Source: Microglena sp. YARC
Taxonomy: Eukaryota > Chlorophyta > Chlorophyceae > Chlamydomonadales > Chlamydomonadaceae
Length of the DNA: 64,000 nucleotides
NCBI GenBank assembly: GCA_022414725.1
Contig: JAJSRW010002112.1
Location: forward strand, 96,579-160,578
Direction: 5' to 3'
Below are positions 50,088 to 61,259 of this stretch, in pieces. A program made the position numbers and the translations under genes. The first letter of the stretch is position 1; each line of letters opens with the position of its first letter. The notes beneath the pieces are model-generated. The model was not told the origin of the DNA and did no database searches. It saw nothing but the letters and a program-made list of their open reading frames with translations.

Positions 50088-50974
50088 ATGTTGGACAAAC
50101 AGGTCCGCAAGAGCTTCACGGTAATATGCGAGATGCTCGTCGACAGAGGGGAGACGTTATCCATTGAGGAGACCGCCCCGATCGCGCTCGACCTGCACGC
50201 CAGAGCCGTCACCCCATCATCGGGGGGCGTCTTCCATGTCGACCTTCCAGGAGACTGCGGCTACCGTGTCATCTACAGTCTCAATCAAACGTTCAAGCTC
50301 CCCGACGTGAGGAAACTTCCTCGCCCCCCTCAAAATAATGTAGGAAGGACGCGGCGGTTGCCAGACGGAACGATGATGAAGATGAAGATGAGGATTTTGT
50401 GGGGGATATCGAAGAAGATGACGTCATTATGGAGGAAGGAGGAGACACCGAGAATGACAACAACGATATTAATGAAAAGGCGTTGTCCGAAGCGTCCTCT
50501 TATACCACCAAGATGGGTGGCGACAGTCAGAATCAGCATCAACAACGTGGTGGAGGAGGTGCCGGTGTGGGCGGCAACAACATTCGAGAGGTTATTTTGG
50601 TGACTCGCGAGAAGGTATTGAGCACAAGTCGGAGGGGTCTAGATGAGAGCGTTCGTCACCACGTGCAGTTTTTCTGTCTCTCCGAACTGCAGTTCAACAT
50701 CTCTCGTCACGAGTTGGTGCCCCGCCACGAACCCATCCGCGACGAGTACGTGATTGAGCAACTCGTCGCACGATACCGCGTCAAGTCGAGGTACCACTTT
50801 CCGATTATCGCGTGCTCTGACCCGATGGCCCGGTACCTGGATCTGCGTCCTGGCCATTTGGTTCGCATCGTGCGCTTCTCTCCGGATGTGGGCATGTACG
50901 CCCCCTACAGGTGCTGCGCCGTCGCTAACACGCACACGACTGCGCCGCCTGCGGAAACGTTGACGAACTCTTGA
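50088..50974 (+). pseudogene. RNA polymerase subunit RPB5, frameshifted
   Basis: RPB5 is a small shared subunit at the jaw of eukaryote-type RNA polymerase. The N-terminal frame (50088) begins 'MLDKQVRKSFTVICEMLVDR', like the RPB5 jaw domain. It drifts out of frame after 'LPDVRKLPRPPQNN' at about 50335. The next frame carries an acidic linker of about 40 residues, then the diagnostic assembly domain: 'FCLSELQFNISRHELVPRHE', 'DEYVIEQLVARYRVKS', 'IIACSDPMARYLDLRPGHLV', 'IVRFSPDVGMYAPYRCC'. The stop is at 50974. The acidic Gly/Gln linker is unusual for RPB5. One indel near 50340 breaks the gene. Confidence 0.85.
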
Positions 50975-51025
50975 GGATGAAAAAAAACACGTTCCATTGT
51001 AAAGCAACCCTCGACGCCATCCGAC

Positions 51026-52897
51026 ATGCCAAAGGGTGGAGTTAAACAAGACGATTCATGTGATGTATTATGCACTTGGATCGGACGAATTAAATCAAAT
51101 AAAGCCATGTGTAAAAGTCTACATGCTATTCTGTCGTCTCTGCCTCTGCCCAATTCCACAACTAAAAAAATAAAACAAAATACGTTCGCGTGCATTGGTG
51201 CAGCATTTCTTAGATCTGAAGCGGTCGCTATGAATGCGAAGGCCAAGGGTCAGAGCACGATATCATGCAATAGGTTCGAAATTGACGTATCTGGTGCTTC
51301 TGATGTGGTCATAATATTGGATTTGCTTGCGCCACAATCTCATAGAGACGTGCGAGCATTGGTGGGGCTCTGGCTGATTCACTTGTTGATTGACAACGTT
51401 GTTGTAAATAGCAGACCCGAACGTGTCGCGACCGTGTTGCTTAGCAGCAGCTTCATCCTTGCTTCCTCATCGTTATCATGTGCAAGGCATGTGACGGTTG
51501 CGAGACGTGTGAACGACAACTTTAGGTGGTTTGATCAATTTGGTTCCGACTGCGTCATAATGCGTCCGAAATGGCTTGTGGGGGGTGTCTCTAAGCTTCC
51601 ACGAGAGTTGGAAGAGGTTGCGGTGCGCGCGTTGTCGCTCGCTATGGCGATCGTCCTTGTTACTTCTAAAACGAAATGCCGTGGCAACGATGATTTAAAA
51701 AGATCACCTGCTGAATCTGTTGAAATGCTTGTGTACGGAATACTCGGTTCTAATGATCGCATATATTCGATGAGAAACAGAAGAACCCTCACTGGAGGGG
51801 CAGGTGATTCTATTGCACAGATTTTACTACCTCCACTGTTATCACCTTCACCACTGTCATCACAATCTCAATCTCAATCTCAATCTCAATTAACTGTTTC
51901 GTCTTCGCAGTCTCGAATATCGCAATCTTCATTTGTAACCGATTCTTCTGACGGTAACCCGATAGTTTTCACGGATATCGCTTCCCCTGCTAGCGTGGAA
52001 AATCTCTCCGCATCTATCTTGAAGTACGTTCACCGCATAGCCTCTCGCTGGCCTGACAAAATAGATTCCACAAAGATAGAGATCGTTAATCATGAGAATG
52101 ATGTATTCATTAAAGTTTGTTTCTCTATTGCAACCACCCTAAAAGATTGCAAGACACTTGAGTTATTTGTAACTGACAAATCCAAACACGCCTTGTTCCC
52201 CCCGATGGCATCCGTCATGTACGCGTACTACTACATCCAAGAATTCAGCAAGGTTGTAGGTACCCAAATATGGGAATATGCTACTAATAATGCCGGTAGT
52301 AACACACAACAACCAAGCAAGTCGGATACCATGGATAATGTTGCCACCGAATTCAACAATCGAATCAGTAAACTGATCGATGAGCTAAGCACCGATTTCA
52401 AGGAAGGTCATCTTCTCAAAATAAACATAGATGATATAGTGAACTCTGTTAACGAAATTGTTAAGCGAACGAACGAAGGCAGAACAGAATTAAGTCCGGA
52501 TGATATGAGTACTAAAACTAAACAAACGCTTGAAGAGACACTTCCGCCCAATATGAATATCGTCGTGGCAACAACGCTCGCTTCCCTTATACTTAGTACA
52601 AAGACCACAGGTGATTCGGATGATTTGCGCACAGCTATAGAAATGATTGATAGAATCGTGCGCATGACCGGGTATGACATCTTAAACACCCCCACCCCCA
52701 CCTTTTCACCAGGCACATCCACCTCGAAAAACACAACCCGTCTCGTAACAAGAAGTAATTCAAATCACAATAATGCTGGAACACCAACAATATTAAATCA
52801 TGATGATGAATGCATCAATGCATCCGCTAAATTGAATAAAAAAATACAAGTCCCGACTCAATTGACAATGATAAGCATGAAACAGAAAACCCCTTAA
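51026..52897 (+). CDS. hypothetical protein, 623 residues
   Basis: ATG 51026 ('MPKGGVKQDDSCDVLCTWIG'). Two globular parts (about 1-260 and 320-560) are joined by a Ser/Gln stretch ('SQSQSQSQSQLTVSSSQS'). The end is Thr/Asn rich. Possible coiled coil near residues 430-480 ('NNRISKLIDELSTDFKEG'). No known motif. The frame is intact and codon use resembles the neighbours at 45335 more than the GC-rich polymerase genes. Confidence 0.6.
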   Translation: MPKGGVKQDDSCDVLCTWIGRIKSNKAMCKSLHAILSSLPLPNSTTKKIKQNTFACIGAAFLRSEAVAMNAKAKGQSTISCNRFEIDVSGASDVVIILDLLAPQSHRDVRALVGLWLIHLLIDNVVVNSRPERVATVLLSSSFILASSSLSCARHVTVARRVNDNFRWFDQFGSDCVIMRPKWLVGGVSKLPRELEEVAVRALSLAMAIVLVTSKTKCRGNDDLKRSPAESVEMLVYGILGSNDRIYSMRNRRTLTGGAGDSIAQILLPPLLSPSPLSSQSQSQSQSQLTVSSSQSRISQSSFVTDSSDGNPIVFTDIASPASVENLSASILKYVHRIASRWPDKIDSTKIEIVNHENDVFIKVCFSIATTLKDCKTLELFVTDKSKHALFPPMASVMYAYYYIQEFSKVVGTQIWEYATNNAGSNTQQPSKSDTMDNVATEFNNRISKLIDELSTDFKEGHLLKINIDDIVNSVNEIVKRTNEGRTELSPDDMSTKTKQTLEETLPPNMNIVVATTLASLILSTKTTGDSDDLRTAIEMIDRIVRMTGYDILNTPTPTFSPGTSTSKNTTRLVTRSNSNHNNAGTPTILNHDDECINASAKLNKKIQVPTQLTMISMKQKTP

Positions 52898-52899
52898 AA

Positions 52900-53222
52900 A
52901 TTATTCCTGAGATGAAAATAGCGAGTAATAAAGTGAACTTCACACGACGGAGGTTACTCATTGTCTTCGTAGTTAATCTAAGAAAAAAACCGATCTTGCT
53001 GTATCCATATTGCTGTGTTCGCCAGCGTAAAAATCCTGCTTTTAGTCGATACAGAACAACGTTAGAGCTTTCTCTGTACTTGTCACAGAACATTTCTACA
53101 TTTTCTTTTGAATGTCCGTAGAGAACTGTGGGAAACGCCTTCTTCCTAGAAAATCCACATTGTTTTATGTGTCTCGATGCCGTACTGATCGATAATCTCA
53201 CATTACAACTCTTGCAAATTAA
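52900..53222 (-). pseudogene. IS630-type transposase fragment (second type)
   Basis: The minus strand encodes 'FSRKKAFPTVLYGHSKENVE', 'MFCDKYRESSNVVLY' and 'WRTQQYGYSKIGF', typical of the central region of IS630/Tc1 transposases. The first catalytic Asp-Glu position appears lost (VVLYRLK) and no complete catalytic set remains. It differs from the family-A transposase. Confidence 0.6.
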
Positions 53223-53228
53223 AACTGC

Positions 53229-53977
53229 ATCAACAAACTATTGGTACCCACCCACCAGTAGTTTTAACGATAACAGGTTTTCCTACAGGGGAATACCCAT
53301 AATGTGGCTTGAGACGCTCACTAAACCCACATTCGTCAACTGATACTAAAATTTTCCCAGCATTCAATGGGCGTTCCTGCCTCCTGGCCGATTTTGACTG
53401 GTTGCGAAACATGGTCTGGAGAGGATTTGTGATTCCTCGGTGCTGATATCTCAAGCTAGCGAGTCGTTCCAGAGGCTCTAAATTCTGAGTAGAAATTTTA
53501 AAAAATCCACCGGGAGGAAGGAACGCCCATTATTGATTGTATCCTTGTATCTACTAGAAAATTCAGTGACAAGTGGAACTAAGTCCCCTTTACACTGTCC
53601 ACGGAGTTTGCTCCTTTTTCTTGTAAAACCAATGAGTTTTATGAAACGATACACTGTTTTAGTTGATAATCGTAAATTGTGAGTACTTTTGAAAAATGCA
53701 ACAACACCTCTTGCGGTTGTGCATTGAGTTGACAATAAAAACAATTTCAACAAATCTCTGTTCGTCTCAAAAAGTTTGCTTACAAATTCACGTCGTTTTT
53801 GATTTACACCAAATACGTTTCCACCTCAAACAGAGTAGAACGACTGATGTTCGTAAACACAGAATTTTTAACGGCACCCCAAGTCAGCGACCATTCTTAA
53901 CGCCAATTTTCTAACGGCGATGTCGTACATTTATTTCCATCTGATATATGTTTCATTTTACTGTTCCGCCGACTGTA
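53229..53977 (-). mobile_element. family-A transposon remnant (transposase 5' half)
   Basis: Matches the right part of the 37999-41454 element: right TIR at 53950-53977 (...CCGCCGACTGTA), the HTH region and the first catalytic Asp region, with small indels breaking the frame near 53800-53870. The rest of the element is missing. A family-C MITE is inserted at 53366-53531. Confidence 0.8.
53366..53531. mobile_element. family-C MITE, complete (166 bp), nested
   Basis: AATGGGCGTTCCTGCCTCCT...GGGAGGAAGGAACGCCCATT, the same length as the copy at 44674-44839. It is inserted inside the transposase remnant. The uninterrupted reference at about 40995-41025 reads CCCAGCATAAATTGTATCC, so the insertion point can be placed at this CAT/ATT. 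Confidence 0.85.
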
Positions 53978-53984
53978 GAGAGCA

Positions 53985-54066
53985 CCGTTGAATCACAATT
54001 CCACTCCAGACCAGACCATGTTTCGCAACCAGTCAAATACGCCGGATAGGCAGGAACACCCATTAT
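53985..54066. mobile_element. family-C MITE fragment
   Basis: Reverse-orientation partial copy ('gaatcacaattccactccag'... GGCAGGAACACCCATTATT), just downstream of the RPB2 stop codon. Confidence 0.7.
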
Positions 54067-54076
54067 TATTCAAGAT

Positions 54077-57000
54077 CTATGCGTCCGTTACGAATCGCGT
54101 GGCGATGGCCATCGTTTCTACCTCCTGGACAAGCAGCTTGCTTGAGTAGGGAATCCTCAGCTCGTTGAACTCAGTCAGGTTCTTGCAAGACTTGCAGTAG
54201 AACATGTTACTCTCAGGGTTCGCATGAGCCATCATGCCACAGCACTTGCAGACGAACACACGGTAGTTGTCAGAGCACTCCATGAACCGCTCCTTGAGGA
54301 ACCCCATCGTGCCGTGTGCCCAGAGACACTCCATCTCCATCTCCCCCAAACGCAGACCGCCGTCACGAGCGCGACCCTCGGCAGGCTGGCGCGTAAGCAA
54401 CACCACAGGACCGTTTGCAGCACGTGAGTTTCCCGTCCACACAGCGCGACCGTTGCGACGAACGAAGAAGGTCTCGTTCCTAGGCATGCGAACGCAGTAA
54501 ACTCCATTCGCCCCCACGATGCTGCCGCCGGCAATGAAGTCGTACTGATCAGGCGCCCAACCGATACGGGCGAGGCAAATGGAGATCAGAGCTGACACGT
54601 TGCTGCTCGTAGACATCGACGACATCACCAGGCGCGCAACGAACCTGTTTGATTCCGCAAGGGTCCACCACCAACAAATCTCACCGGCGTGGAGCGCAAG
54701 GTGCATCAGACTGTCGACCTGCTCCTGAGAACTCAACTCAATCTCGCGAGTCCCGGCGAACACCAGCAAAAGCAGGCGGTGGCACTTCCCAGTCGAGTAC
54801 CAAAATATGAATTCCCTCCGAATCGGCTCCTTGTACACGATGAAACTCGATGCCTCGCTGAAGATGTCGTCATCGGATCCGCTATCTCTCCGCAAGTCCG
54901 ACCCACGTACCACTCTGGACGTGCTTCATAGGACTCTCATACCGAGAAAGGTAGCCGTGCGACGTGAGCTGGGTACAAGAAACAAGCTCTGCCGAGGACT
55001 GGTCAACGGTACCCACCGGGTGCACACACAACCTGTGGTCCGGAGTAACGACGATGTCCGTCGTGGGAGACGTCACGTGGTACAGAGGTCCGTTGTACGA
55101 GGGGTACCCGTACAGCTCCTCCAGGGCGCAGTACTCGATCTATATGACCGTCCCCCAGACGCAACGATGCAAGCTTGTGTTCCAAGCGGACTTGCCTTAT
55201 GTTCACCCAGCCCTCAGAGGTGAGAACGTCGTGGTCCGCAGTCAAACAGTGAATCTTGTCAGCGACCATGTGCTTCAGGCGCTGGTAGTACGTAGGACAC
55301 ACGAAAATGGGTGTCGAGATTCGCTCGCCAGTCCGCGGATTGTACATGATCTCGTCGCCGTACCGACGCATGCCAAGGGCTTCCAACTCGTCGGCGATGT
55401 CCTCGACGGTGCGACCGTTGAATGGGGAAGCGTCCCCATGCCGGCGCCCCGAGAGTCCACATACCTTGCTCTCCAGAGCCTCCATAAGCTGCCCGATGGT
55501 CATGCGCGAGGGGATAGCGTGAGGGTTCATGATGATAGATGGCACGATCCCGTTCTCGGTGAAGGGCATGTCCTCCTCGCCGTAGAGCATCCCGATGGTC
55601 CCCTTCTGACCGTGCCTCGAAGACACCTTGTCGCCAACGGTGGGGACGCGGTCCGTTCGCAATCGGACCTTCGCGAACGTGTACCCGTCGCCTGTCGTGT
55701 TGGTGAAGAATCTGTCGCCATAGCAGTTCCTGTCGATCACACCGGACTCGTTGCTCTTCAAAGCGACACTCGCGTCCTTGTTGACAAAAACGCCACCCTG
55801 CTTCTGAGGCATGCACTTGCCGATGATCACATCACCGGCTTCCACCGAGGTTCCCTCAGGAACGAACCCACTCTCGTCCAGCAGGTCGTAGTTGTGCGGT
55901 TTCATGTTACGCGTAGTCAAAGAGTTCGGTCGGCAGAAGAACTCCTCTTCTCCGGTTGAGTGGTTCTTCGTGTTCTGCTCACGGAACGTCCGGTAAAGAG
56001 TGGTCGAGAAGAATCCGCGGTCCACAGCAGAGCGGGACATGATCACCGAGTCCTCCTGGTTGAAACCTGTGAAGCACGCGATAGCGACGATCGTGTTGAT
56101 CCCACAAGGCAGCTTGTCGCAGTTCACTAGCTTCGCAGTGTGAGTAGAGACAAGAGGCTCCTGAGGGTAGTTCAAGAAGAGCGACATAGTGTCCAGACGG
56201 TGACGGAAGGTCGTCGCGAAGACGCCGAACGGCCTGCTTTTCCCATGGCGGACTGGTACGTGTTTCGGGGGGCCTGGTTGTGGTCGGAGAAGGGGATGCT
56301 ACCAGCCACCACGCCCAAAATGGAGCTAGGGTCGATCTCCGCGTGCGTAAAGCGGCTCACGCCTGGCTGCAGATCCTTCGGCATGGTAACAATGCAATCA
56401 TCGCACCGTCACTCTCCTCCACATCAAGGTACTCGATTGCACCGCATACAACCAGATCCTGCCACGATGCACCAGGATCGAACACCTCGGGGAGAAGGAG
56501 CTGCGTATCCAAATCCACTACCAGCATGGGACGACAAAACCTACCTCCCTCCGTGCACAAAACGATCTCGTTTCTAGAGTTGTGCCAACAAACGGACGTC
56601 TGCATCCCTAGCAGTCCTGTGCGCTTCATGCGTTTCAACGCACAGAAGAGGACGTTCGGTGTCGAGTGAGCACCCACGATGTCCCCGTTCAGCATGACCA
56701 TCGCCGCACCTCCTTCGAACAACCGCTCTGGAGCGATGCCGAAATCGAACGGGAGCATGCCCAGTGATAAGAGGGACTCGAGCACGATGCCGGGTGGCAC
56801 GAAGATCGTGACGTTGGCGAGGAGCGCGAGGTTCTTGACCAGTCCCACAGACGTTCCCTCAGGTGTCTTGGAAGGGCACGCCATGCCCCACTGCGTGGAT
56901 GAAGCTTGCGAGGCATCACCAGCTTTCCGGTCTTCTCGATCGCAGTGTTCACACGCGCCTGAGATGAGAGAGGGTCGCGATGAAGGTCAGGCGGTTCAGG

Positions 57001-58602
57001 ACCTGCGCGACTCCCTGGCGCACTCTCGTCGTCTTTATTCCCAGTTGCCGGTCGATTAAAGCGTACTTGAGTCCCGACTCGATGATCGACCCCTTGACTA
57101 CCTTTAATAAGTATGGGCGCGTGATCGTGTTGATCACGAGCGTCGCGCGGGTAAGTTACCTTCATCAGACTCTGGAGGCTCGAAACGCAGCTCCTTGACC
57201 ATCTTGCAGTAGTACTGGCGGAACAAATTCGCCAATAGAACGCCGGGAGTATCCAAACGCTTGGTTAACGTACGAGTCTAGCGTCGTCTGAGACAAAGAC
57301 CCATGCTGCAACGAAGGAGCTTGTTCACCATGTACCCCAGGTACAATGCCTTGCGATTGTAGCAAGTGCCGACATGCGGGAGGACGTCTTTTCGTCAGAA
57401 TGCTCTGAATGAAACTGTGTTGATAACCTCCTAGGGACGGCCTGAGTGGGCACAACAGGAACACAAACAGGAACGGAACTACATCCTCCTCGTTCACTGA
57501 TGCATCTCTGAGTCCCTCAGAAGATGCCCTCCGCCGCTCACTGATGCGTCCTTTACTACTTCAGAGGTTCCGTTTCCGGCTCTGTTGGGTTCGAAGAGTT
57601 GTAATTGTTGTACGAAGACTGCACAAACTGTGCTAGAAAGTCCCACGCCTGCTTCTGGGTGCGCACTTCCTGTGGCCTCGTCGATGCATCCTGCTAGGCT
57701 ATTGGCGATGCGTTCAAAGTCCGCATCCTCCTCGTCTCGTACGATGAAGCGCACGATGTCCTTGTCGGTGAGCACGCCTAGTGCTCGGAAGAGCACAAAG
57801 ACTGGCACCTCAGCGCGCACGTGGTGAACGTTCGCCGGATGCAGACGCCGAACTGATCCGATTTCTTCGAGAGCTTTAGCAGCGTGGTCTTAGGGGCTAT
57901 GAACTTGGCGTGGTTCACGGAACGCACCTCGGCGGTGTGGGAAATAGCACGAGGAAGTCTTCGTCGTGTTAAGTGAACACGTAAGTCCGGTTCTCGAGAT
58001 GCGGTCCTGGCTAATGACGACCTTCTCGTTGCCGTTGACCACAAAGTAGCCGCCGTAGTCGTAACGGCACTCGTCATAGGGCGCAGGCGTAGTCTGCTTG
58101 GAGAGCATGCAGTACCGACTGCAAACCATGAGGGGAATGCGTCCCAGACTCACTCCAGTAACGCGCTTCGAGTTAACGATGTACTCGCCCACGTCATCGT
58201 TCCATGTGCGCACCTCCACGTTCGCATCAACAGTAAGAGAAGACGAGTACGTCATGTTGCGCATGCGCGCGTCGTTAGGGTACATAACTTTCGACATCCC
58301 GTCCTTCTCACAAATCATCGGTAGAGCAAGACAGGGGAACATGAAGCTGATGCTCAGAACACTCTTGAACTGACGCAGGCTAGTTGCAATATGTGTCACC
58401 GACCTCGATGGGGTTCATCCCGTTGATCACACACTCCAATTTCGAGGATACAAAGTCGTTGAAGGAATGCGTCTGGTGCTTCACAAGCTGGGGCGCCATC
58501 TCCGTCAGAAGCAAAGTACCGGTCGATCAATGAGTGACCCGTCTCACGTGAGTACATGACGGACGATGACCGAACCGGGGTATCGCGGTATATGGTGGTC
58601 AA
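54077..58602 (-). pseudogene. RNA polymerase second-largest subunit RPB2, intein-bearing, multiply frameshifted
   Basis: RPB2 forms half of the RNA polymerase active site. Pieces in order along the minus strand: 'SYSRETGHSLIDRYF'-type N-terminus (58396-58602), protrusion/lobe (57890-58399, 'GYFVVNGNEKVVISQDR'), lobe ('AEVPVFVLFRALGVLTDKDI', ~57740-57820), fork region (56949-57137), 'CPSKTPEGTSVGLVKNLALL' (~56880), 'QSAMGK' (~56240), 'GFNQEDSVIMSRSAVDRGFF', 'VGDKVSSRHGQKGTIGML', and the C-terminal 'TRQPAEGRARDGGLRLGEME' with clamp zinc finger 'CKCCGMM...CKSC' (54077-54430). At least six frame changes occur, several at short homopolymers (for example AAAA after QSAMGK). An intein interrupts the gene at 54428-55248. 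The copy is non-functional as given. Confidence 0.88.
54428..55248 (-). other. intein in RPB2, frameshifted
   Basis: Inserted after 'MVADKIH' and before 'SRAANGPVVLLTRQP', i.e. inside the invariant KIH-(S/A)RxxGP motif of RPB2. The N-terminal splice block begins with Cys at 55248 ('CLTADHDVLTSEGW'). Block B 'VVTPDHRLCVH' is at about 55035. The C-terminal blocks read 'CVRMPRNETFFVRRNGRAVW' then Thr-Gly-Asn just before Ser+1. Length is 821 nt, not a multiple of three; a shift near 55155 (GGGGG) separates the N-terminal blocks. The ~270-residue size exceeds a mini-intein, yet I see no LAGLIDADG motif, so a homing domain may be degraded. Confidence 0.8.
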
Positions 58603-58676
58603 ATAATCTCAATAATATCCTCAATAATGAGAAACATATGTTTAGTTATGTAAATATTGTATGGCTTTACACTCAT

Positions 58677-58815
58677 GTTCCTTCCTCCCGGCGGATTTTT
58701 TTAAAAATTTCTATTCAGAATTTAGAGCCTCTGGAAATAGCTTGAGATATCGCTAGAGATATCCCCAATGAATCACAATTCCGCTCCATGTTTTGCATAA
58801 ACGGCCGGGAGGCTT
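58677..58815. mobile_element. family-C MITE fragment
   Basis: Contains CCTTCCTCCCGGCGGATTTT, 'agaatttagagcctctgg' and 'gaatcacaattccgctcc', the family-C sequence in reverse orientation, with the ends decayed. It lies in the gap upstream of RPB2. Confidence 0.75.
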
Positions 58816-58886
58816 TAATCAAAACCTTGGAAAACTTGGCATAAAGAGCTATCACAAAAACAAAACAAATAAGGGTTGGGTATACA

Positions 58887-61075
58887 ATGGATTTCCTGTT
58901 GAGAGACGTTTTCGACATATTGGAAGGCGACCACACGAGACTGACCGCATTGACACAAGATGTGCAAGTCGATCAGGCTGTACGCGCGAGCTCCATCCTC
59001 GCGCACAACAGCCTAACAGAGAACCTCTCTTTTCACACGGCATGGGCGGCGGTCATAGGAGCTCCGCCGTCACGATGGACGTACACCATCTTTAATACGT
59101 TGAAAGAGAGAAAGCTCAATGTCGATGACGCAATACAGGGGAGTCTCGTCGAATGTCTCCCGCTCACCAGAGCGCAGGAACCCACAACGCGTAGGGAATG
59201 GTAGACAAGATGACCACCTGCTTCCTACAAACGCATGCGCGTCTCCGTGCATCCGAGAGGGAACTGCAAGAGAGCCCTCCTCGAGAAGATCGTGTGGCGC
59301 CACTGTCTTTCCCGCGGGTCTAGCGAGCTGCTAGAGGCGTCCGGGAAAAAGACACACCCTCCTTGACGCCATGGTGAAGGTGTACGTAGAAGAGGCGCCA
59401 GCGACACTCGAAGTATTCGAAGATTGGTGCAGCGATAATACCGATACGGTTTTCCGCCATAAAGAGGAGTAATGATGGACGTGCGCAATACGTGTCGAGG
59501 ACTCGAGAAGTCATAAAGACGCTAAATCTTGGAGTACTCGATCCCGTATCCGACATGTACGTTTCATCAGCAGAGGATACGTCGGAAGCCCGCAATATCG
59601 GATGGTCGTGCATCGAGGCGCTCTCGCACGGCATCTGTCTCAATGGCTACCTATGGCGCACAGACGTAGGAGGAGCCATTTTCGTTACATCTACCCCTAA
59701 GTAGAACAACAACATCCACATGGTCGCTTGGTGATTTCATGGACCAAGCAACTGCCACTGTGTCAGAAATGCATGCATGCCGTGGAAGATATTCCTTTCG
59801 ACATGTCCTTTGTCCATCTATGAACGGATCATCGTCGAGCTCCCGACAAACGATACAGCCGCTTTCTTGAAAGCCGCCGAAGCTGTCCTCTCCGTAGCCA
59901 CAAAACGCTCTGGCAAACTGCGTCTCGAAATCGTTCCTTTCGTCCTATCACCGTCATCATCATCATCGTCGCCATCAAATCAAGTACAAAACGCGATCGT
60001 ATGTGTCGACCTTGACTCATCGTACAATGCTGCTTCAGACGCGATGAGGAAAAACAACTGTCTGATTTTCTCGGTGTGGAATCAAACGAATACTGCTCCG
60101 CCGCCCGACATATTGAGTACTTTGCAGGCGGACCTCGTGATGCGATACGCGAGCGCCCCCTGGACCAGCGAAAACCGAACGCAGTTCCTCTACACGACTT
60201 CGTACTTCGTTATGTCCACAACCGAAATCTTCTGAAACCGGTTTGCTTGTCATCCGAGGATCATCATAAGCCGATTATAGGAAGTTTGGTCGTTGTGGAC
60301 AACCGCCCTAACGTGTGGAGCAATGTTTGTCCGTACTCGTGACTCTGGACAATCTAGATGTACGTAGGTGGCCGCGCGTGGTCGTCTTTTGTGCTCCTGA
60401 GAATGAGCGGTTTCGTGCAACGTCTCTCCCCCGTCGCTTCTCCCCGGAGGGATGGAGCTGGTCACGGTGGTAATGGAGAGCCTCTCTTACGCCCGCCTCT
60501 TCCCGGACAGAGCCTTTCAGCATCGAGAAAGTACAGCAACATATTGAAGGACGCTTCCTTTTGGAGGCGTCTGAAGGAGGTCGCGGTGGCGACATGGCTT
60601 TGTTTCGTCAGGACGATGGTATGATTTTGCGCCCTGGCATCGAAGAGGAACGAGGAACTTATGGCGCAAGACTACGTTGGCGCGCCATGGGCGGACGCTC
60701 CCGCGAACGCGGAAGCTGAAGCGTCTGGTGCCCACCCTCGTAGGTAACGGCGGTCTTTTCCTGCGAACGCGTGGATGGGTGCCTAGACGTGACCGAACCT
60801 ACTACTACTACAAATGCACCGAATGAGTGGTGGTGGTCGCCTGTTCAATTTCAACCTGCAACCTGAGCCGGAGGACGTTTTCTTTCGCGCGTTCGTCTCC
60901 ACGATTGGATGCGGCTGCCCCACTGGAGTGGGCGAAAGGTTTGCCATGGAACAACGCATTTCTTCATCCAAGGTGGCCATACCGTTCGGGTTCCACAAAC
61001 CGTGGCCCTATCTACCAAAGGAACACTGGCGAGTTACATGCACCAAGCGCTTGAAGGAAAGATAATCCAGATGGT
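58887..61075 (+). pseudogene. decayed plus-strand coding region, not identified
   Basis: Starts with a good ATG at 58887 ('MDFLLRDVFDILEGDHTRLT', open to 59204). Coding-like blocks then switch among all three plus frames: 59492-59704 ('LGVLDPVSDMYVSSAEDTSE', 'IGWSCIEALSHGICLNGYLW'), 59777-60235 ('IVCVDLDSSYNAASDAMRKN'), about 60240-60340 ('HKPIIGSLVVVDNRPNVWSN') and 60814-61065 ('FNLQPEPEDVFFRAFVST'). Codon quality and GC content stay high to about 61070. This looks like one or two long virus genes with many indels. I cannot name the family; a helicase or transcription factor would fit the place beside RPB2, but no motif supports it. Confidence 0.5.
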
Positions 61076-61259
61076 AAAGTTTTTGGCCTCTATTCATGGC
61101 TTATTCCATTTTTTTAAACTTTTTGCTATCCACTCAATGACATTTTGTGTCCCGTGTTACAAAAGGGCATTATTTCAGGGTTCATCACTTTCGAACATGT
61201 GGTCCATGACCCAGTGTTCCGATGGGGACTGCTGGTGTTGTTTCACGTTGAATCATCTC

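Noticed and set aside
54964..55959. 331-codon plus-strand frame opposite RPB2
   Set aside because: Shadow of the GC-rich RPB2 gene; the conserved polymerase motifs are on the minus strand.
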